From an uncultured Pelagibacteraceae bacterium (GTDB lineage Bacteria; Pseudomonadota; Alphaproteobacteria; Pelagibacterales; Pelagibacteraceae): a DNA stretch of 64,000 bases. Shown here piece after piece: positions 26,776 to 36,971 of this stretch. Numbering within the stretch: position 1 is the stretch's first letter; the number at the start of each line of letters is the position of its first letter. The DNA is taken from the NCBI GenBank assembly GCA_902555275.1, contig CACDRY010000001.1:1-64000 (forward strand), written 5' to 3'. Made by a program: the position numbers and the translations under genes. Under the pieces are notes generated by a model. It worked only from the letters and a program-made list of their open reading frames with translations, ran no database searches and was not told where the DNA came from.

Positions 26776-29700
26776 ATGTATTTAACTGATGTTAGTATTA
26801 GAAGACCAGCACTTTCATGGGTATTATCATTAATACTTGTTGTATTTGGAACTTTTGTTTTTTCAAAATTACCAGTAAGAGAACTTCCATCAGGTCTACA
26901 ACCACCTGTGGTTCAGGTTCAAGTAAAATATGCTTCAGCCTCAGCTCCGATTGTTGATGAAGAGGTAACACAAGTAATTGAAGAAGTCATAGGTGGAGCA
27001 GAGGGAATAAAAAATATAGACGCCAAATCAGAAAATGGGAAGAGCACAATAAATATTGAATTTGACACTGATATTAACCTTGACAATGCAGCGAATGATG
27101 TAAGAGAAAGAGTTGCTCGAGTTGTTGGAAGACTTCCCACAGAATCTGAGGCACCAAGAATACTTAAGCAATCAGCGGGTTTTACGACTACTATGTGGCT
27201 AGCTTTGTCCTCAGAAACTTGGAGTGATCTTGAGTTAGGAGATTATGCAGAAAGATATTTAGTTGATCAGTTTTCTAGTATTAAAAACGTTGGCCGAATC
27301 CGAACAGGTGGCCTTAGGGAACAGAGTATAAGAGTGTGGATAGATCCAATCAAATTAGCTGCAAATAATTTAACTATACAAGAAGTAGAGAGATCATTAA
27401 GAAATGAAAATGTTAGATTACCAGCAGGTACACTTGAAGCTGAAAATATAGATTTAACGATCAATATTGATAAATCATACAATGACTTAGAAAAACTTAA
27501 GGGGCTACCAATTAAGAAGGCTAAAGACAATATTGTAAGACTATCAGATATTGCAAATTTAGAATTAGGTCCTGTCACAGAGAAAGTTTTATTTAGAGCA
27601 CAAAGTAAAGGAGCACTAAATTTAAAAACTATGGGAATAGGAATTTATGCAAGAAGTGGGGCTTCAACTGTTGAATTATCAAACGAAGTTGAAAAAAAAA
27701 TCAAAGAAATAAGAAAAACTTTACCAGCTGATTTAAATTTAGAAATAGCTTTTAATAGAGCCACTTATATTGGTGAAGCGATAAATGAAGTTTATAAAAC
27801 TTTAGTTATAGCTTTTATACTTGTAGTGATAATAATTTATTTATTTTTGGGGAATTTAAAAGCAGTTATTGTTCCCGCAATAGCTTTACCCGTAAGTCTA
27901 ATTGCAACATTCTTAGGTTTATATATATTTGATTTATCAATAAATATATTTGTCTTATTAAGTTTTATATTAGCAATTGGAATTATTACTGACGACTCGG
28001 TCATTATGACTGACGCGATATACAGAAGAATTGAAAATGGTGAGACACCTCTGGTAGCAGCTTATAAAGGCTCTAAACAAATTACATTTGCAATTATTGC
28101 AACAACTCTTATTTTAGTTGCAGTATTTTTACCTTTAATTTTTATTGAAGGCATTGCTGGAACATTATTTAAAGAAACTGCAATAGCTCTATCATTTGCA
28201 ATTGTAGTCTCATCATTTGTTGCCCTAACACTTTCGCCAATGTTAGGTAGTAAATTTCTTGATAAAAAGAAAAAGTCTAATTTCTTTACAAGAGGATTTG
28301 ATAAATTTTTTCAAGGTTTTTTAAAATTTTACGCTGAAACATTAGGATTTTGGATGAATAAGAAGAAAACAATAATAACATTTATAATTTTTATCGTAGT
28401 TGCATCTGGAGCTTTGTACAATTATACAAAAAAAGAGTTATTGCCATTAGAAGATCGTGGTGTTTACTTAGTTATAGGATTTACTGATGAGGGAAGCTCA
28501 TTTCAATATACTCAAAAAAGGGCTGAAGACGTTGAAAAAAGACTTATTCCACTGCTAGATGGAGATAATAGTCCATACAATAGATTTTTAATGATTGTTC
28601 CAGGTTTTGGTTCTGAAAATAGCTTCTTGATAATCTCGCTTTTAGACAATTGGAAAAATAGAAAACAAAATTCTCAAACAATAATGAGACAAGCAATTGG
28701 AAAAATAGTTACAGTACCTCAAACACTTGCTTTTCCAATTTCTCCGCAGTCCATAAGAGTTTCTAGTTACAATAAGCCTGTTCAAATGGTTATTTATGGA
28801 AATACATATGAAGAATTAGAACAAATTCAAACTCAAGTTATTAGAATGCTTAGGCAAAACAGAAATTTATCAAGACTAGAATCTGACTACACCAGAAATA
28901 AACCTGAAGTAAATATAAAGATTAATAAAAATAAAGCAAAAGACTTAGGGATATCTGCAGAGGCAATTGGGCAAACACTAGAGACATTGTATGGTGGCAA
29001 GACAGTTACAAAATTTAATAAACTTGGAAAAGAATACCCAATTATTTTACAACAATATTTAAAAGATAGAAAAAATAAAGAAAGTCTAAGTAAAATATTC
29101 GTTCGATCAGAAAAAACAGGTAATTTAGTTTCTCTCTCTAATCTTGTTGAATTTAATGAAAAGGGAACTGCAAGTAAATTATCAAGATACAATAGACAAA
29201 GAGCTGTCACGATATCTGCAAATATAAGTGAGGGATATACCTTAGCTGAAGCAATTAAATATCTTGAGGAAACAATGACTAAAGTTGCACCTGACAAACA
29301 AATTACTTGGAAGGGTAAGTCAGAGGAATTAAAAGAAACAAGTAACGAACTTTATATAATTTTTGCCCTAGCTTTATTAACTGCTTACCTTGTTATGTCT
29401 GCAACCTTTAATTCTTTTATTCATCCTTTTATAATTATTTTAACTGTCCCACTCGCAGTATTTGGTGGTTTAGTATTCATATTATTTTTAAATTCCTCAA
29501 TAAATATTTTCTCACAAATTGCACTTGTAATACTCATAGGGATTTCAACAAAGAATAGTATTCTTATAGTTGATTATGCAAATCAATTAAGAACTAAAGG
29601 TAAAGATATTGAGAAAGCTGTGAAAGAGGCTTGCAGTTTAAGATTTAGACCAATAATTATGACATCATTAAGTACTATGATAGCAATGTTACCACTAGTT

Positions 29701-29886
29701 ATTGGTAATATTGGACCTGGAGCTGGAGAAGGTTCTAGACTTGCAGTTGGTGCAACTATACTTGGTGGGATGATAATTTCTACTTTCTTTACTTTATATG
29801 TGACTCCTACAATGTATTTAACTCTTGCTAAAAATACAAAAAGAATTGATGCTGTTGATATAGAGCTAAAAAAACAGCTAAATTAG
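26776..29886 (+). CDS. RND-family efflux pump, inner-membrane subunit
   Basis: A 1036-residue proton-driven pump of the AcrB/MexB (HAE1) type. The N-terminal signature is MYLTDVSIRRPALSWVLSLILVVFG; the proton-relay region in TM4 reads GIITDDSVIMTDA instead of the common VDDAIVVVEN, keeping the two aspartates. Twelve membrane segments and two large periplasmic loops are apparent. The substrate is unknown. It forms an operon with the adaptor, but no TolC-like channel gene is nearby, so the channel must be encoded elsewhere. Its end overlaps the next gene by 4 bp. Confidence 0.95.
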   Translation: MYLTDVSIRRPALSWVLSLILVVFGTFVFSKLPVRELPSGLQPPVVQVQVKYASASAPIVDEEVTQVIEEVIGGAEGIKNIDAKSENGKSTINIEFDTDINLDNAANDVRERVARVVGRLPTESEAPRILKQSAGFTTTMWLALSSETWSDLELGDYAERYLVDQFSSIKNVGRIRTGGLREQSIRVWIDPIKLAANNLTIQEVERSLRNENVRLPAGTLEAENIDLTINIDKSYNDLEKLKGLPIKKAKDNIVRLSDIANLELGPVTEKVLFRAQSKGALNLKTMGIGIYARSGASTVELSNEVEKKIKEIRKTLPADLNLEIAFNRATYIGEAINEVYKTLVIAFILVVIIIYLFLGNLKAVIVPAIALPVSLIATFLGLYIFDLSINIFVLLSFILAIGIITDDSVIMTDAIYRRIENGETPLVAAYKGSKQITFAIIATTLILVAVFLPLIFIEGIAGTLFKETAIALSFAIVVSSFVALTLSPMLGSKFLDKKKKSNFFTRGFDKFFQGFLKFYAETLGFWMNKKKTIITFIIFIVVASGALYNYTKKELLPLEDRGVYLVIGFTDEGSSFQYTQKRAEDVEKRLIPLLDGDNSPYNRFLMIVPGFGSENSFLIISLLDNWKNRKQNSQTIMRQAIGKIVTVPQTLAFPISPQSIRVSSYNKPVQMVIYGNTYEELEQIQTQVIRMLRQNRNLSRLESDYTRNKPEVNIKINKNKAKDLGISAEAIGQTLETLYGGKTVTKFNKLGKEYPIILQQYLKDRKNKESLSKIFVRSEKTGNLVSLSNLVEFNEKGTASKLSRYNRQRAVTISANISEGYTLAEAIKYLEETMTKVAPDKQITWKGKSEELKETSNELYIIFALALLTAYLVMSATFNSFIHPFIIILTVPLAVFGGLVFILFLNSSINIFSQIALVILIGISTKNSILIVDYANQLRTKGKDIEKAVKEACSLRFRPIIMTSLSTMIAMLPLVIGNIGPGAGEGSRLAVGATILGGMIISTFFTLYVTPTMYLTLAKNTKRIDAVDIELKKQLN

Positions 29887-30482
29887 AATAAAATATATTT
29901 TCTAGTAGTTAGTGAGTTTTTACATTTATTAAGTTGAGTTTTGTATTTCTTAGACTGGTTTTCAACTTTCTTTGCTAATAAAATAATTTTTTGTTTATTT
30001 TTATAATTTTTATAATTCCCCCATCCCTCATGATAAGCAACATACTGCCTAAAAGCATCATTTTTAGGTATTTTCAGTATCTTTTCAGTTTTATTTGTGT
30101 ACCAACCAATAAAATCTACGCTATCTTTAAACCTCGTCCGGGTAGCATATTTATTTCCAGTTTCCTCTTTATACTGTTTCCATGTGCCTTTTACAGCTTG
30201 AGAATAGCCAAAAGAACTGGATGGTCTCTTATATGGAATTACTTTAAACAATTTTTGTCTTGGTGGTTTAGCCAACCAATCAAAGTCGGACTCCATTTTA
30301 ATAATTGCAAGTTGTAAATAAATAGGTGTTCCCCATTTTTGCTCAGATTTTTTTGCATGTTTATACCAAAGATATCTTTCTGAAAAAATTGAACAACCAT
30401 CAGCTGTATTTTTAGGTACAGAAGAACATGCGGAAATCAAAATCAGAGTTATAAATAAATATAATTTTTTATTTCGAATCAC
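29883..30482 (-). CDS. Lipoprotein with a lytic-transglycosylase-like (SLT) domain
   Basis: A 199-residue protein with a lipoprotein signal (lipobox ISAC, Cys19). The SLT-like segment reads YLQLAIIKMESDFDW, where the glutamate matches the catalytic acid of lytic transglycosylases, followed by SSFGYSQAVKGTWKQYK and YVAYHEGWGNY. It would cut peptidoglycan from the outer or inner membrane face. It is the last of three minus-strand genes after the zeta-subunit and nuclease genes. Confidence 0.85.
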   Translation of the reverse strand: MIRNKKLYLFITLILISACSSVPKNTADGCSIFSERYLWYKHAKKSEQKWGTPIYLQLAIIKMESDFDWLAKPPRQKLFKVIPYKRPSSSFGYSQAVKGTWKQYKEETGNKYATRTRFKDSVDFIGWYTNKTEKILKIPKNDAFRQYVAYHEGWGNYKNYKNKQKIILLAKKVENQSKKYKTQLNKCKNSLTTRKYILF

Positions 30483-30490
30483 TCTTTTTA

Positions 30491-31006
30491 TTATCTATTT
30501 TTTTTTCTCCATATCCAAGGATATTCGAATTTCATTTGCCACAATCCTAAAGAAAGATTTTTTGCATATTTTTCATATGCACTGAATTTTCCTTTGGAAT
30601 ATTTTGGATAATCAAATGCATAGCCATTCTTGACCATGTAAACTGATAAACTTTCGTTACCTAAAAAACACTCTCCTAATAACCTATTAAACTGATCTTT
30701 ATTTTTTTCAATTTTACAATCTATAGATTGATTTCCTATTTTTTCTATCAGTTTATCTTTTGATAATATTCCACAAAAAATATCCACTTTATTTAAAATG
30801 CATATTTGTTTTTTCCCAAAAAAATAACTCTCTGGGGCGTCAATTCCACTAAAACGAATTTTTTTATTATTTATTTTAACTGTATCACCGTCTGTTATAA
30901 CTGGATTCCCTGATATTATTTTATAATTACTATTTAATGAAAATGAACTATTTGTATTTATTAGAATGAAAAAAAAACTAACTAAAATCAGTTTTAGCTT
31001 TTTCAT
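30491..31006 (-). CDS. Secreted thermonuclease-like protein (SNase fold)
   Basis: A 171-residue protein with a signal peptide (about 1-23) and the staphylococcal nuclease fold. VITDGDTVKINNKKIRFSGIDAPES carries the Asp/Thr and Arg of the active site, QFNRLLGECFL gives the second catalytic region, and FSAYEKYAKNLSLGLW is the usual C-terminal helix. Members cut DNA or RNA with calcium. The three conserved residues (D, E, R) need a structural check. Its start overlaps the zeta-subunit gene by 29 bp. Confidence 0.88.
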   Translation of the reverse strand: MKKLKLILVSFFFILINTNSSFSLNSNYKIISGNPVITDGDTVKINNKKIRFSGIDAPESYFFGKKQICILNKVDIFCGILSKDKLIEKIGNQSIDCKIEKNKDQFNRLLGECFLGNESLSVYMVKNGYAFDYPKYSKGKFSAYEKYAKNLSLGLWQMKFEYPWIWRKKNR

Positions 31007-31286
31007 TTAGCTCGTCCATCTTTTTTCTCAATTCCTCATCTGATATATTTTTTTCTTTTAGATCTTGTTTGATCTTTCTAAAGACGTCTTCATCTCCTGC
31101 TTCAGCAAAATCTGCCTTTATTACTGATTGAATATATTCTTTTTCTTGATCTGAATTGTAACCAAGTATTTCGGATGCCCATTCCCCTAAATATTTATTC
31201 CTTCTAGCGCTAACTTTAAATTGAAGCTCTTGATCATGAGCAAATTTCTTTTCAAAACTTTTTTTTCTATCCTCAAATGAACTCAT
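30978..31286 (-). CDS. F1-ATPase inhibitor, zeta subunit (DUF1476)
   Basis: A 102-residue all-helical protein found only in alphaproteobacteria, where it plugs the catalytic face of F1-ATPase and stops ATP hydrolysis. The N-terminal inhibitory segment FEDRKKSFEKKFAHDQELQFKVSARRNKYLGEWA is very characteristic. The middle NSDQEKEYIQSVIKADFAEAGDEDVFRKI also fits. No ATP synthase gene is adjacent. It is the first of a minus-strand group with the nuclease gene. Confidence 0.95.
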   Translation of the reverse strand: MSSFEDRKKSFEKKFAHDQELQFKVSARRNKYLGEWASEILGYNSDQEKEYIQSVIKADFAEAGDEDVFRKIKQDLKEKNISDEELRKKMDELNEKAKTDFS

Positions 31287-31350
31287 TATAATAAAATAAA
31301 AAGATTTAGCTTTATGTCAATCTAATTTAATTTATATTTATGTTAAATTT

Positions 31351-32061
31351 ATGAATTATTTAATTCTCGTGAGACATGGACAAAGTGAATGGAACCTAGA
31401 AAATCGTTTCACAGGCTGGGTAGACGTTGATTTAGCTGCCAAAGGTAAGCTTGAAGCTTGCAAAGCAGGAGAATTAATTAAGAAATTAGGTATTGAATTA
31501 TCTTATTTTTATACATCTTTACAATCAAGATCGATTGAGACTCTTAATTTGATATTAAATACTATGAGAATAAAAAATCAGGAGATTGTAAATGCATGGG
31601 AATTAAATGAGAGACATTACGGATCTTTAACAGGTCTAAATAAAGATGAAATGAAAAAGCTTTATGGTGAAGAAAAAATTCATATTTTTAGAAGATCATG
31701 GGATAATCCACCAGAAGCACTTAAAAAAACAAGTCCATATCATCCATTGAATATCGATATATACAAAAATGTTCCAAGAGATAAGATCCCTGATACTGAA
31801 TCATTGAAAAATACCTACGAAAGAGTGATACCATTTTATAAAAGAAATATAGAGCCAAAATTAGATAAAAATATAATTGTTTCAGCTCATGGAAATTCAA
31901 TTAGATCATTGTGTAAATACCTATTTGATTTAGATAACAAAAAAATTTCAAGTCTAGAAATACCAACAGGTAATCCTTTATTAATAGAAATTGAAGAAGG
32001 AAAAATTAAAAATGCTAGTTATTTAGATAAAGACAGAGCAAAAGACCTTTTAGTTTTCTAA
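31351..32061 (+). CDS. gpmA: Phosphoglycerate mutase, 2,3-bisphosphoglycerate dependent
   Basis: Interconverts 3- and 2-phosphoglycerate in glycolysis and gluconeogenesis. The 236-residue protein has the phosphohistidine motif LVRHGQSEWNLENRFTGW near the N-terminus, ELNERHYGSLTGLNK near 88, and the second histidine in IVSAHGNSIRSL near 178. It is divergent from the zeta-subunit gene (64-bp spacer) and converges with the nucleotidyltransferase gene, overlapping by 4 bp. Confidence 0.97.
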   Translation: MNYLILVRHGQSEWNLENRFTGWVDVDLAAKGKLEACKAGELIKKLGIELSYFYTSLQSRSIETLNLILNTMRIKNQEIVNAWELNERHYGSLTGLNKDEMKKLYGEEKIHIFRRSWDNPPEALKKTSPYHPLNIDIYKNVPRDKIPDTESLKNTYERVIPFYKRNIEPKLDKNIIVSAHGNSIRSLCKYLFDLDNKKISSLEIPTGNPLLIEIEEGKIKNASYLDKDRAKDLLVF

Positions 32062-32744
32062 ATAAATAATTTTTCATATATTTCATAATCAGTTAAGTGC
32101 TTAAATTCTCCTTTATGTTCATAACCATAAAGTTTACTTTCTCTTAAAAGAGTATCCCATATTTCAGATACAGGAAAATAATTTAGTTGCTTATGAGAAA
32201 TTATATCTTTGTTGAATATTTGACATCCTGTATATTTAAAATTATTAACTTTTTCCTTAAATAAAATATTATTTTTAATTTCGAAATCTCCATTAAATCT
32301 TCTATCAAAACACGATGAATTATTTACAACCAATAAAATATTTTTAATTTTTTTTTCGAAATAGATATTTTCCATATCAATAACTGAGCTTATGAAACTA
32401 TCATCCCAAATTGTATCTGGATTAATAACTAATACATCCTCTTCATCAGATTTATTAATAAGGCTTAAAATTCCACCGCCTGTGCCTAAAATTGTTTCAC
32501 CATCATCAACAATTTCAATATTTAATGGAAAATTTTTATTTTCAATAAAACTAATTATTTTTTCTTTTAAATAAAATACATTAATTTTAATTTTGTTTAT
32601 TTTTAGTTTTATTAAAAATTTAATAGTATTCTCTAATAAGGTTTCATCTTTATAATTAATTAAAGGCTTGGGTAATGAGTCTGTTATTGGTTGTACCCTC
32701 TTACCAAACCCAGCACAAAGAATTAAAGCAGTTTTAACTTTCAT
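32058..32744 (-). CDS. Sugar-phosphate nucleotidyltransferase (MurU-like)
   Basis: A 228-residue NTP-transferase with the signature LCAGFGKRVQPITDSLPKPLI and an aspartate in VLVINPDTIW. Together with the APH-type kinase encoded just upstream (overlap 4 bp) it matches the alphaproteobacterial gene pair related to AmgK and MurU, in which a kinase phosphorylates the sugar anomeric position and the transferase makes the nucleotide sugar for cell-wall recycling. The exact sugar is unknown here. Confidence 0.83.
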   Translation of the reverse strand: MKVKTALILCAGFGKRVQPITDSLPKPLINYKDETLLENTIKFLIKLKINKIKINVFYLKEKIISFIENKNFPLNIEIVDDGETILGTGGGILSLINKSDEEDVLVINPDTIWDDSFISSVIDMENIYFEKKIKNILLVVNNSSCFDRRFNGDFEIKNNILFKEKVNNFKYTGCQIFNKDIISHKQLNYFPVSEIWDTLLRESKLYGYEHKGEFKHLTDYEIYEKLFI

Positions 32745-33685
32745 ATCAATTTTCTTTTTTTTTTATCAAAGTTTTTGACTAAAAGGTAATTTAAGTCTTT
32801 AAATATTGGGTTTTTGCTTGTCCTAAGTTCAATTAGTTTCCAAGCATAAGGTATAAGTTTTAGATACTTATTTTTATTATCTCTCATGGATAAACGAGTA
32901 AATATACCAATTATTTTAAAATTTCTAAGCACAGATAAAATATCAAAATCATTCTTGAATTTTTTATGATCTAAGTTTTTATTTTTTTTTAAGAATTCGT
33001 GAAAAATAAAATCCTTGATTTTTATATTTGTTTTAAGCCTTACATCATCAATTAAAGAAGCTAAATCATATGCAATATTACCATATACGGCATCCTGACT
33101 ATCAATCAGTCCTAGGCCTCTTTTAGTTATCATTATATTAGATACGTGAAAATCCCTGTGTACAAAAACTTTCCTTTTGTATGAAATATTTCTTAATAAT
33201 TTTTTAAATATTTTTTTTAACTCTTTTTCTAAAGATTGTTTTTTTTTACCTTTAAAATATTTTTGCAAATACCATTTTATAAATAAGTTAGATTCATCTA
33301 ATAACATTTTTGAGGTATAATTTGGAACTTTGAAGTTTGTTTTCAAAAATGTTTTTTGATTTTTAATTTTTATTTTTTTTATTTTTAACAATAAGTCTAA
33401 AATGTTTTTATAATAATTTTTTTTATTAGCTGTTTTTTTTTTAAATTTTTTAAAAACAGTTGTATCTCCGAAATCCTCTATTTCTATAAAATTTTCTTTA
33501 TAATGTTGAGATATTAAAGATGGAGCTATCACTTTTTTTTTAATTAATATTTTATTAATAGCATCGTAATCTAATAAATTACTTTTTTTATTTTTAATAC
33601 AATAAACAATAATACTATTTTTACTTCTATAGAAATTTCTGAATGATGCGTCTCCTGATAATTTCTTTAATTTATTTAAATTCAT
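32741..33685 (-). CDS. APH-family phosphotransferase (AmgK-like sugar kinase)
   Basis: A 314-residue aminoglycoside-kinase-fold protein. The catalytic loop is KVFVHRDFHVSNIMI and the metal site is GLIDSQDAVYGNIAYDLASLIDD. In many alphaproteobacteria this kinase is fused to TsaE; here the two are separate genes overlapping by 14 bp. The neighbouring nucleotidyltransferase suggests an anomeric sugar kinase in cell-wall recycling. The protein is very lysine-rich, in keeping with the A+T-rich genome. Confidence 0.85.
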   Translation of the reverse strand: MNLNKLKKLSGDASFRNFYRSKNSIIVYCIKNKKSNLLDYDAINKILIKKKVIAPSLISQHYKENFIEIEDFGDTTVFKKFKKKTANKKNYYKNILDLLLKIKKIKIKNQKTFLKTNFKVPNYTSKMLLDESNLFIKWYLQKYFKGKKKQSLEKELKKIFKKLLRNISYKRKVFVHRDFHVSNIMITKRGLGLIDSQDAVYGNIAYDLASLIDDVRLKTNIKIKDFIFHEFLKKNKNLDHKKFKNDFDILSVLRNFKIIGIFTRLSMRDNKNKYLKLIPYAWKLIELRTSKNPIFKDLNYLLVKNFDKKKRKLI

Positions 33686-34151
33686 TTAAAAATTTTTTAT
33701 TTCCAGAAATAATTGAAAGATAACGCTCGCTATAATTTTTTTTATATTCAAATATTAAATTTATACTATTTTTTATTTTTATTTTTTTTATTATTTCTGG
33801 CCATTCAACAAACGTAATTTGATCTTTTAGATTTTCTTGAATGCCCAAATTGTTTAATTCTTTTTTATTTTTAATTCTGTAAAGATCGTAGTGTTTAATT
33901 AATATTTTTTTAATTTGATATTCATTAATTACTGTAAATGTCGGACTTGTTACCTCAGATATTTTTTGTTTATTTACTTTTTGAAGAAAATTTATTACGT
34001 ATTTTATAAAAGTTGTTTTTCCAACACCTAAATTCCCACTCAATAGTATAAAATCACCTTGCTTTATTAATTTTGAGAATTTTTCTGCTACAGATTTAGT
34101 GTTATTTTCCTCAGAAATATTAATTTTGCCACCCTTAGTAGCGGTAAGCAT
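33672..34151 (-). CDS. tsaE: tRNA threonylcarbamoyladenosine biosynthesis ATPase TsaE
   Basis: Needed with TsaB, TsaC and TsaD to make t6A37 in tRNAs reading ANN codons. The Walker [15 protein letters not shown], the [11 protein letters not shown] switch, HYDLYRI and FVEWPEII are all present. I chose ATG 34151 (159 residues), which leaves a 17-bp overlap with ahcY; an ATG 30 bp further upstream at 34181 would give 169 residues and a 47-bp overlap. It sits between ahcY and the kinase gene in a minus-strand operon. Confidence 0.95.
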   Translation of the reverse strand: MLTATKGGKINISEENNTKSVAEKFSKLIKQGDFILLSGNLGVGKTTFIKYVINFLQKVNKQKISEVTSPTFTVINEYQIKKILIKHYDLYRIKNKKELNNLGIQENLKDQITFVEWPEIIKKIKIKNSINLIFEYKKNYSERYLSIISGNKKFLNEFK

Positions 34152-35421
34152 CTGGCTTATATGGTCCTTCAGTTTTAACACTGATATAATCAGCTTGGTC
34201 CTTAGATAAAGGTGTTAATTTAGCTCCAACTTTTTCTAAATGTAATCTGGCTACTTTTTCATCTAAATGTTTAGGAAGTACATAAACTTTATTCTGGTAA
34301 TTATCTGAGTTATTCCATAACTCTATTTGAGCTGTAACTTGGTTTGTAAATGAAGCACTCATTACAAAACTAGGGTGTCCTGTTGCACAACCTAAATTAA
34401 CAAGTCTCCCCTCAGCTAATAATATAAGTCTCTTATTATCTGGAAAAGTAATTTCATGAACTTGTGGTTTTATTTCATCCCATTTATAATTTTTTAATGC
34501 ATCAACTTGTATCTCATTATCAAAGTGTCCAATATTACAAAGGATTGATCTATCTTTCATTGCTCTCATATGATCTGCAGTAACAATATCTTTGTTACCT
34601 GTTGCTGTAACAACAATGTCAGCTTGGCCAATCATCTCATCCATTAATACAACCTCATAACCCTCCATTGCAGCCTGAAGTGCACAAATAGGATCTGTTT
34701 CTGTTACCATTACTCTTGCACCGCTTTGTCTTAATGAAGCTGCACTTCCTTTTCCTACATCACCAAATCCTGCAACAATAGCAACTTTTCCAGACATCAT
34801 TACATCTGTTGCTCTTTTAATTCCGTCAACTAAACTTTCTCTGCACCCATATAGATTATCAAATTTTGATTTTGTAACTGAGTCATTTACATTTATTGCA
34901 GGGACTAAAAGGTTTCCTTGTTCTTCCATTTTTTTAAGAGCTAATACCCCTGTAGTTGTTTCTTCACTCAATCCTTTTATATCTTTCATTAAATCTTTGT
35001 AATCTTTATGCATAAGTGCAGTAAGATCTCCACCATCATCTAAAATCATATTTGGCTTCCAGTCTTTTTTACCTTCGATAGTTTGTCTTACACACCACCA
35101 ATACTCATCCTCGGTTTCACCTTTCCATGCAAATACTGGGATTCCAGCTTTTGCGATTGCAGCTGCTGCATGATCTTGAGTGGAAAAAATATTACATGAA
35201 GACCATCTTACTTCAGCTCCTAAATCAACTAAAGTTTCGATTAAAACTGCTGTTTGAATTGTCATATGTAGACAACCTAAAATTCTTGCGCCTTTTAAAG
35301 GATTTTTTCCTTTATATTCTTTTCTTAATGCCATTAAACCTGGCATTTCTGTTTCTGCTAATGAAATTTCTTTTCTCCCAAATTCTGCTTCGTTAATATC
35401 TTTAACTTTATAATCTGTCAT
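34135..35421 (-). CDS. ahcY: Adenosylhomocysteinase
   Basis: Hydrolyses S-adenosylhomocysteine to adenosine and homocysteine, completing the methyl cycle. The 428-residue length is normal. The NAD-binding motif [22 protein letters not shown] and the catalytic region [20 protein letters not shown] are intact, and the C-terminal [27 protein letters not shown] is the usual NAD-contacting tail. It lies 42 bp after chvG on the same strand. A short hairpin covers the start region and no clear ribosome site is visible. Confidence 0.98.
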   Translation of the reverse strand: MTDYKVKDINEAEFGRKEISLAETEMPGLMALRKEYKGKNPLKGARILGCLHMTIQTAVLIETLVDLGAEVRWSSCNIFSTQDHAAAAIAKAGIPVFAWKGETEDEYWWCVRQTIEGKKDWKPNMILDDGGDLTALMHKDYKDLMKDIKGLSEETTTGVLALKKMEEQGNLLVPAINVNDSVTKSKFDNLYGCRESLVDGIKRATDVMMSGKVAIVAGFGDVGKGSAASLRQSGARVMVTETDPICALQAAMEGYEVVLMDEMIGQADIVVTATGNKDIVTADHMRAMKDRSILCNIGHFDNEIQVDALKNYKWDEIKPQVHEITFPDNKRLILLAEGRLVNLGCATGHPSFVMSASFTNQVTAQIELWNNSDNYQNKVYVLPKHLDEKVARLHLEKVGAKLTPLSKDQADYISVKTEGPYKPDAYRY

Positions 35422-35463
35422 AAGCTTCGGCTTGTAACAACTTTATTTATAATAATCAACTTT

Positions 35464-36966
35464 TCATTGGGTCGCCGGGAAAATAATTTCAACCTTTGCA
35501 CCTCTCTCTTTATTATTTTCAGCTTTAATTTGTCCATTATGCAATTCAACCAAGTTTTTCACTATATTTAGGCCTAATCCTGAATGTTCTCCAAAATTTT
35601 CAGGTCTATTGCTGTAAAATCTATTAAAAATTTTAGTGGTATCCCTCTCACTAAAACCAATCCCCTCGTCAATAACAACAATTCTTGGTTTACCTTCTTT
35701 GTCTTTACTAACTTCAACTATAATTTCTTGATTCTCATCGCTAAAAGAAATTGAATTTTCAAGTAAATTTGCAATAATTTGTTCTATCCTATTGTTGATA
35801 CCAAGTATAAAATAATTCTCAGATCCATTAGATTTTAATCTTATTTTTATATTTCTCTTTGTATTATAAATATTGTTAAAATCATCAACCACAGACTTTG
35901 CAATATCTTTTATATCAATTTTTTGCATTGTTTCTGTGGAAATTACTGCCTCATCTTTCAACATTTGAGAATAATCAGTAATTAATCTTTCTATTCTCTC
36001 AACATCATGAGAGACAATATTAATTAATTTTTCTCTTTTAGTTTTATCTTCTGTTTCTGAAATTATCTCAGATGCACTTTTCAATGAAGCAAGAGGATTC
36101 CTAATTTCATGAAGTAGGTCTGTTGAATAATTTTCAGCAGTTGTAATTCTTTTATTTAATTCACTAGTCATTTCATCAAGTGATTTTGATAATATACCTA
36201 ATTCATCATTTCTTGTCTTAACCCTTTCTATATCTGTTTTTTCGTTACTTTTGTCTTTTATGATTTTTGTATAAGTAACTAAGTTTTTAATAGGTTTTAA
36301 AAAATATCTATTTAAAACATATGAAAAAATAATGATAACTAAAAGTACCGCAAGAGCTGTTCTAATAATAAAGTTCTCTCTCTCCTCAATTTGTGCAATT
36401 ATATTATCAGCATTTTCAGATATAAGAATAAAACCCTTGTTATTTAAATTATTAATAATCTTAATACTAAAAATAAAAAACTGTCCTTGGATTTGTTTTA
36501 AATTTGTTAAAGATTTTTCAGATCCAGATAAATAATACTCATAAAGATCTTCATCAAAAATTGTTTCATTTTTATTTTCTTGATTATTAAAATTTTTCTC
36601 GTTTGGCTCTTCAGTTAATTCTTCAATTAATAACGTTGAGGATGGAATAGACCTTGTATCGCCAATCCAATTTAATTTATCATCAAAAAATATTACCCTA
36701 TCTAATTTTTCAAAGTATGGAAATCGAGATTTTTTGGAAAACAAAAATTCGCTTATTCCATACTCATTTAATTTAATATTTGATTTTTCAAGATTTAATA
36801 TTGTTTGAGTTATTATATTTGTATGATTTTTTTGTTTTTCATTAATCAAATTTTTTTTTATAGCACCTAAATAAAAGAATGTGATTATTATTATGAATAT
36901 GAAAACTACTAGATTAATAAATAAGAATTTCTTTAATATAGAGAGATTTTTTAGTATTTTTCCCAT
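35464..36966 (-). CDS. chvG: Sensor histidine kinase, ChvG/ExoS type
   Basis: A 500-residue membrane kinase partnered with the response regulator encoded 5 bp upstream. It has membrane segments at about 13-33 and 200-217, a periplasmic sensor domain between them, HAMP (about 220-275), HisKA with His286 in LLHEIRNPLASLKSASE, and an ATPase domain with VIDEGIGFSERD and GLGLNIVKNLVELH. In rhizobia this system reports envelope and acid stress. In its place before ahcY the order chvI, chvG, ahcY is conserved in related bacteria. Confidence 0.9.
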   Translation of the reverse strand: MGKILKNLSILKKFLFINLVVFIFIIIITFFYLGAIKKNLINEKQKNHTNIITQTILNLEKSNIKLNEYGISEFLFSKKSRFPYFEKLDRVIFFDDKLNWIGDTRSIPSSTLLIEELTEEPNEKNFNNQENKNETIFDEDLYEYYLSGSEKSLTNLKQIQGQFFIFSIKIINNLNNKGFILISENADNIIAQIEERENFIIRTALAVLLVIIIFSYVLNRYFLKPIKNLVTYTKIIKDKSNEKTDIERVKTRNDELGILSKSLDEMTSELNKRITTAENYSTDLLHEIRNPLASLKSASEIISETEDKTKREKLINIVSHDVERIERLITDYSQMLKDEAVISTETMQKIDIKDIAKSVVDDFNNIYNTKRNIKIRLKSNGSENYFILGINNRIEQIIANLLENSISFSDENQEIIVEVSKDKEGKPRIVVIDEGIGFSERDTTKIFNRFYSNRPENFGEHSGLGLNIVKNLVELHNGQIKAENNKERGAKVEIIFPATQ

Positions 36967-36971
36967 AATTA

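Noticed and set aside
28887..29297. 136-residue ORF antisense to the RND pump
   Set aside because: Shadow of the pump gene.
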